From IMG/VR virus record IMGVR_UViG_3300028008_000099, positions 1 through 25,444 of that record: DNA of 25,444 nucleotides, one strand, 5' to 3'. Each line of letters opens with the position of its first letter. Position 1 is the stretch's first letter. The notes under the pieces were generated by a model, which saw only the letters and a program-made list of their open reading frames with translations, did no database searches and had not been told where the DNA came from. Positions 7,308-15,118 of the stretch are shown piece after piece. The translations under genes were made by a program, and so were the position numbers. The DNA is from a virus.

Positions 7308-7856
7308 TTAAGTCTCCTTTGAGGGTTGGCCGTTTTCGAGAGCCGAGACTTTTGCCGACAGCTCCTTTACCGCCTCGATCAAAACCGCGACGATATTCTG
7401 GTAGGACACCGAAAGAAGGTTGGCTTCTGTTTGGTGAACTAATGAGGGGATGATCTGCTGGACCTCTTGAGCAATCAGGCCGACAGAAGGTTTATTATTG
7501 TGCGCCCAATCAAATCGAACGCCACGTAAAGCGCCCACAAGAGCAAGAGCGTTTTCCAGCGTGGATACATTCTTTTTAAGGTTGGCGTCCGATAGGGCGT
7601 TAAGCGTGACAGCAGTGACCGTATCAACGCGATCATTTGTTTGGTCCAGCGTAAGCAAGGTAATCCACGCATCGTCGGCTTCGTTCCGCATTCTCAGAGT
7701 ATTGGTGTCAGTCTCGTACCAAAGTTGGTTTGCAAAGGTTGTGGATGGCGCAGCATCACCACTGCTCAACGAGGCTAAGGCTTGCAGCGCGCTGTTTATA
7801 TCGGATCGCGCATTTGCTGCCGTTTGGTTTGCAATATCAAAATCATGTTGTGACAA
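7308..7856 (-). CDS. Miniature tail fibre: short attachment domain plus S74 chaperone
   Basis: The 182-residue protein uses a TTG start (7854-7856) with GGAG 8 bases upstream. The start is supported by the MSQHDFDIANQ beginning, which I recall as conserved in marine phages. Residues 1-70 form that attachment domain (ANQLWYETDTNTLRMRNEAD). From S89 a full S74 domain follows: SDANLKKN (S89, K94), GVRFDWA, GLIAQEVQQIIP and a C-terminal coiled coil. Arginine of the usual SDxRLKKN is Asn here. Almost no shaft lies between head and chaperone, so the mature product after self-cleavage would be only about 88 residues. It may be a short spike or an adaptor. Confidence 0.8.
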   Translation of the reverse strand: MSQHDFDIANQTAANARSDINSALQALASLSSGDAAPSTTFANQLWYETDTNTLRMRNEADDAWITLLTLDQTNDRVDTVTAVTLNALSDANLKKNVSTLENALALVGALRGVRFDWAHNNKPSVGLIAQEVQQIIPSLVHQTEANLLSVSYQNIVAVLIEAVKELSAKVSALENGQPSKET

Positions 7857-7858
7857 TT

Positions 7859-10528
7859 TTAAAACTCCGCTGTTGCAGTCAGTTCGGAAACGACAGGCGT
7901 TATGTTTGCAGTTGTGTTTGAAAGAACCGCTCTAAAGCGCACGTAGCGGGCCTCTACTTCGCCAGCGGCGAGTGAATATGCAGACCATGTTGAAGCGTCA
8001 TTGCTGGTCGCAACTTGGACCTCAACATCATAATCTGAGTAGCCTTCAGTTTCGTTTGTCCAATCGTCAAAGTTGCCCGGCCAAGTATCCCAGTTCCCCG
8101 GAATATCATCCCAATCCACAACTCCGAACGAAGCGTTGGTATTTTTACGAGTTACAACAAATGCGCTCGAAACTCTTATTGTTCGCGTCGAGCCTGCGTC
8201 TATGTACCCCGCACCGTCATGGGCAAAGTCGTATGTGCCTGATGCCCCGGCGCTGCTGGCATTTGTAAGCAAAATTGTAGATCCGGTTTTTGTTACATTG
8301 GACTTTACACCGTTGAATGGTGTCGGATCGTTATGCTCTTCATCAACATGCGTTGTGCCTAAACTTGGCAGCTCACTTGCGAGAACCACGGTGCTTGCGG
8401 CAGTTGTGCTTTCGTTTCCAGTTTTATCCACGGCTGTTAGGAAAAAACTGCCTGCAGATGCTGGATAGCTGATGCTTGTTGCTGGCCTTGCAATCTTATC
8501 GATTTTGCGCAGCGTGCTGGAATTAGCAAACGTGCCAGACGTATTTGGATTAAACCACAGCGAGTAATGCGAAAGGTCCAGATCAGTAACAGCAGGCCAA
8601 TTAAAAAACACGGTCCCGCCAGCAATCGAGCGCGTCAGCGTAGTTGGTGCAGATGGCGGCGTATTATCTGCAGTGACATTAAAAGTTGAAGTTAAAGCAT
8701 CGCCTCGAAAGCCAAACGAATTAACAGGCGTAGCGCGGACCGTGTAATTTATTGGAGCCTCGCTAACCTGTGGCACTTCGATGTCGTTAGCTTCAAAGCG
8801 CGCGATATTGGTGGACCCTGCAATGCGGCCCTGCCCCATTAACTTAAAATCACTGTCCGACGTCTTTTTATATTCCAGCGTGACGTAATCAATTCGCTCG
8901 CCACCACTTGTGTTTACGTTCGCCACCAGAGCCGTGGTCACGTTTTCGTTTACGATCCGATATTCTTGGCTAAGCGTTAGCCCAATCGATGGCACTTCAT
9001 AGTAAGGCAGCAGGGTCGTATTGTTTGACGAAACCTCTTGTTCGTTTGCAACGGACCACTGATGCGCTGCTTGGCTGGTTTCACGCAGCTGAAGGTTCAC
9101 GCGCAGATCGCGGTTTTCGCCAGCCACTAAGCGCCAGCCCGTTACCTCGAACTGCTTTTCACCGTTCTGCCAGCCATAGCGATCATTGTCGAAAGCGATA
9201 ATATCACCAACCGCCACATCTATGGCATTGAGGCCAAAGTCAGCGCTCATGGCTATTTGCTCGCGGCTGCGAAGCAAGGTGAGCTTTGCTATGCGCTGTG
9301 CCGCTGCACTTGATGTCGTATATGGAAAATCAAGATTGGTGGCGACCGTTTCGGTATCTTCTGTGACAAAGGTAGCAGATGCATATTCTGGATAATCCGC
9401 AGACACCCAATCATTAGCCGCATCGATATGGGTGCCACGCACCGTGTTAAAGTTATCTCGCATCGGCACTTTGGTATCTATCGAAATGCCAGAGCGTAGA
9501 TCATCAAGCGTCAAGGTTTTGGTTGGCGTTACATAGTTGGCCACATTGAGCCGCCAGTAACCGCCGCCAAAGTAAAGCGTCCCGCCGCAGGCCGTCATAA
9601 AGTCTTGCAGCACATCCCCGATTTTTTCATTGGCTTTCACGACGCCGTTGATTTCGTATTTGGCTTCATTGCCGTTCAGTGTTGAAACCGTATCCGCGCA
9701 AATAGAAGCCGATGCTTCAAACGATGTGTCATCTGTCTGATCGTCGCTCAGGCCATAGGCAGAGGTTATAAAATCACGAATGACCAAGGCTGCGTTTGGG
9801 CTATAGGCCGTGGAATTTGTGGCGCTGTTATAAACCTTTTTACCTTCTACAATCGCGGTGATCGTTGGAATGCCGTTAGCAAACACGTTCTGATCATATT
9901 CAAAGCGCACATAGAGGTAGCAGATGCCCTTGCCGATGAAGGTGCTTTCAACGCCAGCCTCGCTGTGGAGCGTATTGGCGAGCGTGGCGCTAGAGCCATT
10001 AAACGCATCAGAGGCAGCGGTCTGCGCACCAAGGTGCTTATAGACTTTTATTTTACTGTCCCAAGGCTCGCTCGTTACCGTGTCACCGCTAAGCGTTACG
10101 ATCTCATCATTAAGATAAATATCCGTAATGGCATTACACTCATGACCCGCCAGAACGATAACCTTGTGCAGAATTTTGTTATTATTCCCGGTGGTCTTTA
10201 AAAATATCTCCGTGCCGCCTTTGCGGATTTTACCGTAAACAAATTCCTGCGGATTGATTGCGCCTCGCGCGTTTACCAACGTGCCTCCACTATCCGTTTT
10301 TGGCTTTGGCTTTAGTGCGTCCAGCGCCCAATTAACGACCATCGAGATTGCCAAAGATGCAATGGCATAGACTGCAACCCAGCCCCACATGCCCGCTGCA
10401 ATGGCTGAAAACAACGTGGTCCCAGCGGCAGCGCCCGTGATGTAGGTCGCGATCAGGGCAGCGCGCGGTGACTTTGTATATTCATCACGTTGATGTGGCT
10501 GAACGACGACTGGCAGATTATTTTTCAT
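7859..10528 (-). CDS. Tail tip / host-specificity protein (lambda gpJ-like)
   Basis: From the ATG at 10526-10528 the product is 889 residues; AAGGA is 9 bases upstream and the stop of the preceding gene overlaps as ATGA. A GTG two codons earlier is less likely. Residues about 20-75 are hydrophobic and alanine-rich. Then comes VNARGAINPQEFVYGKIRKG, typical of gpJ-like tip proteins, and a long hub region. Residues about 620-710 are a fibronectin type III-like module (NTPPSAPTTLTRS...HYSLWF). Near the C-terminus (806-823) a Trp-rich DIPGNWDTWPGNFDDW block precedes a beta sandwich (YDVEVQVATSND...EARYVRFRAV). The protein caps the tail and carries fibre attachment or receptor contacts. Confidence 0.88.
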   Translation of the reverse strand: MKNNLPVVVQPHQRDEYTKSPRAALIATYITGAAAGTTLFSAIAAGMWGWVAVYAIASLAISMVVNWALDALKPKPKTDSGGTLVNARGAINPQEFVYGKIRKGGTEIFLKTTGNNNKILHKVIVLAGHECNAITDIYLNDEIVTLSGDTVTSEPWDSKIKVYKHLGAQTAASDAFNGSSATLANTLHSEAGVESTFIGKGICYLYVRFEYDQNVFANGIPTITAIVEGKKVYNSATNSTAYSPNAALVIRDFITSAYGLSDDQTDDTSFEASASICADTVSTLNGNEAKYEINGVVKANEKIGDVLQDFMTACGGTLYFGGGYWRLNVANYVTPTKTLTLDDLRSGISIDTKVPMRDNFNTVRGTHIDAANDWVSADYPEYASATFVTEDTETVATNLDFPYTTSSAAAQRIAKLTLLRSREQIAMSADFGLNAIDVAVGDIIAFDNDRYGWQNGEKQFEVTGWRLVAGENRDLRVNLQLRETSQAAHQWSVANEQEVSSNNTTLLPYYEVPSIGLTLSQEYRIVNENVTTALVANVNTSGGERIDYVTLEYKKTSDSDFKLMGQGRIAGSTNIARFEANDIEVPQVSEAPINYTVRATPVNSFGFRGDALTSTFNVTADNTPPSAPTTLTRSIAGGTVFFNWPAVTDLDLSHYSLWFNPNTSGTFANSSTLRKIDKIARPATSISYPASAGSFFLTAVDKTGNESTTAASTVVLASELPSLGTTHVDEEHNDPTPFNGVKSNVTKTGSTILLTNASSAGASGTYDFAHDGAGYIDAGSTRTIRVSSAFVVTRKNTNASFGVVDWDDIPGNWDTWPGNFDDWTNETEGYSDYDVEVQVATSNDASTWSAYSLAAGEVEARYVRFRAVLSNTTANITPVVSELTATAEF

Positions 10529-10929
10529 CTCCACGCGTCCTTCACGTCAATTTCGCCCAGCCGATAAATATTAGATTTTCCCAGGAACAGGCTGCGCGTT
10601 CCGATGCATATGCCCAGCGCTGCACCAGTCACCCAACGCTGCGCTTTATCGGTTGTGACAAGGCTAAACCGCTGGGGTTTATTAAGCCGCTCCAGCCGCT
10701 CGTCTAAGGCTCTCTCAAGGCTGTGAAAGCCAAACTCTTTGATCATTTCTCGGCGGCGCATGGGCCTGCCATCAATCATGTAGCGACCAACCCAATCGTC
10801 CGCATAACCCTCGCCATAAAGGATGCGCCATGCAGTATTGCTAAAGGTAAAGCAGTCGTGAAATCCCCAGCAAAAAGGTCGATCTTTGACCTCATTGATG
10901 TAAGCGTTTAATCGGTCTTGCGGCCCCAA
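10525..10929 (-). CDS. DUF6950-like tail hub protein, NlpC/P60-type candidate
   Basis: The 134-residue protein has an N-terminal DRPFCWGFHDCFTFSN motif with C20, H24 and C26, and FGF and GRPMRRREM further on. This matches the DUF6950 family seen between hub and tip genes of alphaproteobacterial phages. It occupies the place of the NlpC/P60 peptidase gene of gene transfer agents, with C26 as a candidate nucleophile. Cell-wall cleavage during entry is plausible but not shown. The only usable start is TTG at 10927-10929, inside the upstream gene (overlap 22 bases). The stop overlaps the tip-protein ATG. Confidence 0.7.
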   Translation of the reverse strand: MGPQDRLNAYINEVKDRPFCWGFHDCFTFSNTAWRILYGEGYADDWVGRYMIDGRPMRRREMIKEFGFHSLERALDERLERLNKPQRFSLVTTDKAQRWVTGAALGICIGTRSLFLGKSNIYRLGEIDVKDAWR

Positions 10930-11471
10930 GGAACGCTCACATCTTGGATGCTTTGGACATATGAAAAGAAACTGTCTCCCGGCTGGCGCGCTAGGTGGCT
11001 GTCGTTAGTATAGCGATAGTTTGAAGCGCGGGCTAACTCGACAAGCTTGCTTTCAATCGTCAGCTCAACTTCGCTGGCCTCAACCTCATCAACCAGTCGC
11101 ATTGTGTTCATTTTGCCCGAAAAGATTTCAACAACAGCAGTTTGTGACAGCTCTCCAAAGTATATGCTGGCGCGCCGTCTTTGATAGTTTTCCGTCAAAG
11201 CCAAGGAGACGATGTTTGAGGGCAAACCGCTGAGCTTAACGGTGACGCTTTTTGCAGTTAAGTCTCCAATTTCTTCCAAACCAGAGATCGTAAGCAAGTT
11301 GCCCGATCCCGTGAATGTTTGCGATGCACCCCTAACCGTAATGTCTTTATCGCCAAGACCAGTCCAAAGCCGCACCGCGCCACTATCGAACATAAATTCA
11401 CAGGCGAAATATGGCTCAATCGATAAACCCTGCAGCGCCGTAATTAGACCACTATCAATCGTGCGCGACAT
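10908..11471 (-). CDS. Tail hub protein (DUF2163-like)
   Basis: The 187-residue protein starts at ATG 11469-11471 in a TGATG overlap; the TTG just upstream is less likely. It begins MSRTIDSGLITALQGLSIEP and contains FMFDSGAVRLWTGLGD, beta strands and VELTIESKLVELARASNYRYTNDSH. The pattern from hydrophobic strands to a C-terminal RYTNDSHLARQPGDSFFSYV is what I expect of DUF2163/baseplate hub proteins, where the end contacts the next hub component. Its neighbours are the distal-tail gene upstream and the DUF6950-like gene downstream, the order seen in related phages. The SFFSYVQSIQD ending supports this. The exact family name is uncertain. Confidence 0.68.
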   Translation of the reverse strand: MSRTIDSGLITALQGLSIEPYFACEFMFDSGAVRLWTGLGDKDITVRGASQTFTGSGNLLTISGLEEIGDLTAKSVTVKLSGLPSNIVSLALTENYQRRRASIYFGELSQTAVVEIFSGKMNTMRLVDEVEASEVELTIESKLVELARASNYRYTNDSHLARQPGDSFFSYVQSIQDVSVPWGRKTD

Positions 11472-12064
11472 CAAATGACCTCCATCGCAGCAAAGGTAAT
11501 TCCGTAATGGCGAAGCTCATTGAGCGACCAATTGGTTTCATTACTAGCGAGACGAAAGCGGCCTCGTGGGTTTATTAAAACGAGGCTTGTTGCTGAATTC
11601 AAATTTGCTCGCAAAAACGGCCACACTTCTAGCGTTCCGCTGTTCTCTTTGGTTACTAAAACCTTATGTAAAGTTGCGCTACTAGAACTGCCAATCTGAA
11701 TGTAATCGCCAGCCGTAATTGTTCCCGTCATTGCCACCGCGAGCGATCCACTACCCGCCGATCCAGTTATTGTTGCGCTGCTGGGAGCTGCTCCAGATTG
11801 CAGTGAATAACCGCCCGGATCACCAAGCAAGAAGGTGCCATATTGGCCGCGCAAACTTACTAGGAATGCCAGCCAAGCCTCAGCGTCTGAGCGCACCATT
11901 GGCTTCAAATTAACCGTCGCTTCCCATTGTTGGCCACTATAGCTGTGAACTTGCTCAGCGTAGGTGAAGGGCGAGCGAGACACGGCGATTGCGTTTCGGG
12001 TCGTAAGATCAATAGAGCGGATCGAGCTATTGTTTGGAAAGCTAAGCGGATAACTGATAGCCAT
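11471..12064 (-). CDS. Distal tail protein candidate (Dit / DUF2460-position)
   Basis: The 197-residue protein begins MAISYPLSFPNNSSIRSIDL and contains SYSGQQWEATVNLKPM, DAEAWLAFLVSLRGQYGTFL and LGDPGG. The predicted fold is mostly beta. The W-x-A-x-x-x-L-x-P-M and RGxxGTFLLGDP features are ones I recall from proteins directly after the tape measure in marine siphophages. Position just after the tape measure and before the hub suggests it forms the ring joining tail tube to tip. ATG overlaps the tape-measure stop (TAATG). Confidence 0.65.
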   Translation of the reverse strand: MAISYPLSFPNNSSIRSIDLTTRNAIAVSRSPFTYAEQVHSYSGQQWEATVNLKPMVRSDAEAWLAFLVSLRGQYGTFLLGDPGGYSLQSGAAPSSATITGSAGSGSLAVAMTGTITAGDYIQIGSSSSATLHKVLVTKENSGTLEVWPFLRANLNSATSLVLINPRGRFRLASNETNWSLNELRHYGITFAAMEVI

Positions 12065-14046
12065 TATGAAAACGCCTTTGCATATGGACCACCGCGCCTT
12101 GCAGCATCGGCCACCGCCGCTTTTGTCGCCTCAGTAATCCGCGGCAACATTTGCTGCACTTCCGCGCGCACAGTTTGAGACACGCCGGTTGAGAGATTGA
12201 TGTTTTGATGGACAACGACGCCCGTACCACCACCGCCTAACGCATTGTTCGTTTGCACTGGACTTAAAAGCCGACCTGGTGTGCTTGGCACAAATAACTC
12301 TCTGCCAGATTCGCCTGTCATATACGGCGTCCCAGCATGAAGTTGACGTCCATGCGCACCGCCCTGGACAGCTCCTCCGCCAGACAAATCCGGCAATCCA
12401 AAGATCTGTTTAATTCCAGCAACCAATTGCTGAACCACATAGACGCGGTAAAGCTCTTTAATGACCGCGCTGGCCATATCGCTAACCGCATCCTTAAATG
12501 ACTTTGTGCCATCCACCATATTCATGAACGCACTTTCCATTTCACTATCCAGCGTATTCATCACAGACTTTAGATTGTCCAAATCTTGCGCGGTTGCGTC
12601 AGCACCAAGGCCCAAAGCCTGCAAAGATATCGGAGACAAATCGAGTTGAGCAATTAACTCTTGAAGGTTTGCCGCTGCGTTGCCCGCGGAGCCCGCCAAA
12701 CGATCACTTTTAGTAATTGGCTCAACGACCCCATTGCCAAACGAAACCATGCCGTCTTTTGCATTGTCTAGAGCCGTGCGAAGCGTGTTAATATTTTCTG
12801 CCGTAATACCCGCCTGTTCCGCTAGATCGGCGTCCGTATCAAGCATTGCAAATAGCTGCTTTTGCGCATCAACAATTGATTGCTCCAACTCTTCATAAGC
12901 CGCTTGCTGCGTTAGTTTTGGACCACTTATTGGGGATGCCATACCCGCAAGCGCCTCGCGCATCTGCCCAACGCGATCAGACAAGCTCTTATAAGCAGGC
13001 GACGATAGAACTAATGCACGCGCTTCGTCGATTGCAGCTTGCGCGTTTGCATGTCTGGCCTCAGCTTCATCAAGCTTTTCTGTGGCCATAGCCACTGACA
13101 TGTCTTTGGATTTTCCAAGCTGAATGTTCAGCTGACGAGACTGTCTAATTTCATCGCCCATCGCCAAAACAACATTATCCAGTGCAGTCTCAAGCTGGGC
13201 GTTTGGATTTAAAAACTCATGGACCGCTGAGTAAGCAATTCCAATATTCCTGGCGATTTTAGCCGCGGCTTCTGCCCCGCCAACTAACAGCGGAATGAGA
13301 TCCGCGAGCGCAACGTTTAAATTCGCCTTTATAACCTGAGAGGCAATTGCCAATTCTTCCTTAGCTTCGCGCGCTTCTTTAATCAGACTGTCTGACATCA
13401 CACCGCCAGCGTCGCGCAGCTTTTTACTCAAACGATCAAGCTCAGCGCCGTTGTCTCTAAATACGCCCTGCAGCAAAGTTGCATCAGAAGCCAACGCCTC
13501 AAGATAGAATGTCATTTCCTGTTGCGAGACGCCTGCCGTCTCTAGCGCGTTCACATACGCTCCCAGCTTTTGTTCCGACGAGAGATCCGCAAATGCATCC
13601 GCCGTTAAGCCAACTTTAGGTGCTATATTCTCAAAAAAGTCAGCCAGCGGCCCAGCGCCAGTAGCAGCATAGTCGCCAAACTTATCATTCACGTCCTTAA
13701 GGATATCCGACAGCTTGTCTTGCTGGATGCCAAAGTTAGAAGAGGCAAAAGCCAGTTCTTGAAACCGAGACGCGCTAACGCCTGCCACATCCGATAAATT
13801 GCCAATTTCAGCAGTAGCGTTAACCATATTTTGAAGCTGATTTACGCTAAATGCAGCCGCTAAAACAGGAGCAAACCGTTTTGCAGCACTTGCCAATTGG
13901 CCAAACGCTGCGCTGGTGCCGCCCAAATCCTTTTTTGATTTATTTGCAAACCGCTCAACACGGCGCTGCGCGCGATCCATTGCCTTGGTAAACTGCTTAT
14001 CTCGCGCGGATAATATGACGTTAAGCTCTTGAGCGCTGATTGCCAT
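12064..14046 (-). CDS. Tail tape measure protein
   Basis: The 660-residue, alanine-rich and mostly helical protein sets tail length and is held inside the tail tube. Early residues (AQELNVILSARDKQFTKAMD) and RAQRRVERFANKSKKDL are basic and amphipathic. Hydrophobic stretches occur near 53-75 and 240-275. A SLPDLSGGG-like glycine segment (about 555-570) leads to a C-terminal region with GTPYMTGESGRELFVPSTPG, a motif I know from tape-measure ends. At about 1.5 angstroms per residue the tail would be near 100 nm (family rule of thumb, not measured here). ATG overlaps the frameshift-frame stop of the chaperone gene (TAATG). Confidence 0.9.
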   Translation of the reverse strand: MAISAQELNVILSARDKQFTKAMDRAQRRVERFANKSKKDLGGTSAAFGQLASAAKRFAPVLAAAFSVNQLQNMVNATAEIGNLSDVAGVSASRFQELAFASSNFGIQQDKLSDILKDVNDKFGDYAATGAGPLADFFENIAPKVGLTADAFADLSSEQKLGAYVNALETAGVSQQEMTFYLEALASDATLLQGVFRDNGAELDRLSKKLRDAGGVMSDSLIKEAREAKEELAIASQVIKANLNVALADLIPLLVGGAEAAAKIARNIGIAYSAVHEFLNPNAQLETALDNVVLAMGDEIRQSRQLNIQLGKSKDMSVAMATEKLDEAEARHANAQAAIDEARALVLSSPAYKSLSDRVGQMREALAGMASPISGPKLTQQAAYEELEQSIVDAQKQLFAMLDTDADLAEQAGITAENINTLRTALDNAKDGMVSFGNGVVEPITKSDRLAGSAGNAAANLQELIAQLDLSPISLQALGLGADATAQDLDNLKSVMNTLDSEMESAFMNMVDGTKSFKDAVSDMASAVIKELYRVYVVQQLVAGIKQIFGLPDLSGGGAVQGGAHGRQLHAGTPYMTGESGRELFVPSTPGRLLSPVQTNNALGGGGTGVVVHQNINLSTGVSQTVRAEVQQMLPRITEATKAAVADAARRGGPYAKAFS

Positions 14047-14611
14047 TAGCCATATCTCCTAGCCAACTCTCTGGCCTCTTCTAAAGACGGTGCGTCCGTG
14101 CCTGCGCTTTTGGGGCTGTGCGCTTCGTTCCAACCATCAAATATTAAGAAAACATCGCGCGGGATCATGTCCCGAATTTCGTCAGGCTTATAATTCGCAA
14201 CAACAGTGTTTTTGATTAAGCTGCGGACGTTAAGACTGCGGGGTTTTCGCCCTCGGTTACTTTTTTTTTGACCTTCGCGTCGTCTAAAACATCCGGCATA
14301 AACGCCACGCCCAGGACAGCTTGTGCCACTTGATAGTATCGCATCAAATTAGCTGGGCCAGACGCCTCAACCAATCGATCCGCATCCGGGTCTTTCATAC
14401 CCCCGCCAACCAAGGCCAAAGCGATCAAATCTTTTATTTCTTTAGAATTGGGCTTGGTGCCGCGGTCAAAAAAGCCATCCCAAACCTCAAAAATACCTCG
14501 GTGCTTATCTTCAAACCGCTCGATCTCACGGTTGCGCAGCAGAAACGCATAGGTGACGCCATCGATTTCCTCGACAACGCCACCACGGGGTGCATCAGCA
14601 GTAATAGCCAT
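14046..14611 (-). CDS. Tail assembly chaperone, long form made by -1 frameshift (G-T type)
   Basis: The short chaperone frame ends at 14216. The -1 frame is open from the A9 run at 14261-14269 through to a TAA at 14046-14048 and lacks any early start codon of its own. Slipping back one base after K115-K117 would give a 188-residue product whose added part includes NYKPDEIRDMIPRDVFLIFD and GWNEAHSP...LEEARELARRYG. The TAA overlaps the tape-measure ATG, as expected when the extension is a real gene end. In lambda and many siphophages the two forms are made in a fixed ratio and help load the tape measure and tube. The extension is coding-like, and this is my explanation for the otherwise gene-free 169 bases. 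Confidence 0.75.
14216..14611 (-). CDS. Tail assembly chaperone, short form (GTA gp10 / TAC-like)
   Basis: The 131-residue acidic and helical protein has an N-terminal beta part (EEIDGVTYAFLLRNREIERF) and a helical part (SKEIKDLIALALVGGGM, RYYQVAQAVLGVAF). This is the layout of phage tail assembly chaperones, including the gene-transfer-agent gp10-like type. It lies between the major tail gene and the tape measure, the standard place. ATG overlaps the upstream stop (TAATG). Near the end, K115-K117 are coded by nine A in a row, the slip site for the longer form. The family assignment is from position and pattern. Confidence 0.78.
   Translation of the reverse strand: MAITADAPRGGVVEEIDGVTYAFLLRNREIERFEDKHRGIFEVWDGFFDRGTKPNSKEIKDLIALALVGGGMKDPDADRLVEASGPANLMRYYQVAQAVLGVAFMPDVLDDAKVKKKVTEGENPAVLTSAA
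14261..14270 (-). promoter_or_regulatory. Slippery heptamer region for -1 frameshifting (C then A9)
   Basis: On the coding strand the site reads GTC AAA AAA AAA GTA in the chaperone frame. Nine A allow A-AAA-AAA tandem slippage by one base. The downstream -1 frame stays open to the tape-measure start, and the zero frame stops 45 bases after the run. No pseudoknot was identified by eye. Confidence 0.72.
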
Positions 14612-15033
14612 TATGCGTATGCAATGGTCCCATTGCTTTCTAGTGAAAGCGAAAAGGTGGTTGCCCCTTCTGTTTCACCGCCAAACTCAAGCGATGTAAC
14701 TCGAAACTCGCCAGAGTAAGCTCCAAAGTCGGGCACAACGATCTGAAAATTAGCAACCGGATCAGCGGCAGTCGCAATCGTGTTTAAACGACCTTCTTGC
14801 GCGCTTTCATCTAGAAATATGCCATCACCAGATATGCTGACAGATTTCAGACCGTTCAGGTTTGAGGCCCAAAGCGCGCCGCCCGGTGCCGTTGCATCTG
14901 GCGTTGTCACATCGATGCTAGAGTTATTGATCGTGATAGACTTAGAGTTAAGTCCAGCGATTGTTGTAAAGGCTTCAGAGCCTGCGCCATCACCAATTTT
15001 GATGAGCAGGCTGCGCCCTAGTTGCTTTGCCAT
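14611..15033 (-). CDS. Major tail tube protein (TP901-1-like)
   Basis: The 140-residue protein begins MAKQLGRSLLIKIGDGAGSE and continues FTTIAGLNSKSITINNSSID, the classic start of TP901-1-type phage major tail proteins. It then has TPDATAPGGALWASNL, a flexible loop, and strands ending EGATTFSLSLESNGTIAYA. Hexamers of this protein stack to form the tail tube. A strong ribosome site (AAGGAG, 6 bases before ATG) and a separate 85-base structured leader fit high expression. It is followed without a gap by the chaperone gene. Confidence 0.88.
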   Translation of the reverse strand: MAKQLGRSLLIKIGDGAGSEAFTTIAGLNSKSITINNSSIDVTTPDATAPGGALWASNLNGLKSVSISGDGIFLDESAQEGRLNTIATAADPVANFQIVVPDFGAYSGEFRVTSLEFGGETEGATTFSLSLESNGTIAYA

Positions 15034-15118
15034 GACAGGCTCCTTCTAAGGGATTATGGACGCCTCACGGCGTTCGTCTAAGACCTTGCCCAAGGGTCAG
15101 AGAAAGGGCGAGCGGCGT
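15034..15118 (-). promoter_or_regulatory. Structured leader between minor tail and major tail genes
   Basis: This is one of the few gaps in the tightly packed late operon. One hairpin uses ACGCC (15060-15064) with GGCGT (15069-15073) around TCAC and can be extended with wobble pairs to 15056-15077. A second is the inverted repeat in gaccttgcccaagggtc (15081-15097), with one bulge. Neither is followed by a clear T run on the coding strand. The leader may hold a promoter, an RNA processing site or a stability hairpin for the abundant tail protein. The structures were drawn by eye. Confidence 0.4.

Noticed and set aside
14261-14269. A9 run as a simple sequencing error or broken gene
   Set aside because: A tail chaperone gene at this place is expected to have a two-form frameshift design, and the -1 frame ends exactly at the tape-measure start. 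An error remains possible, but is less likely.
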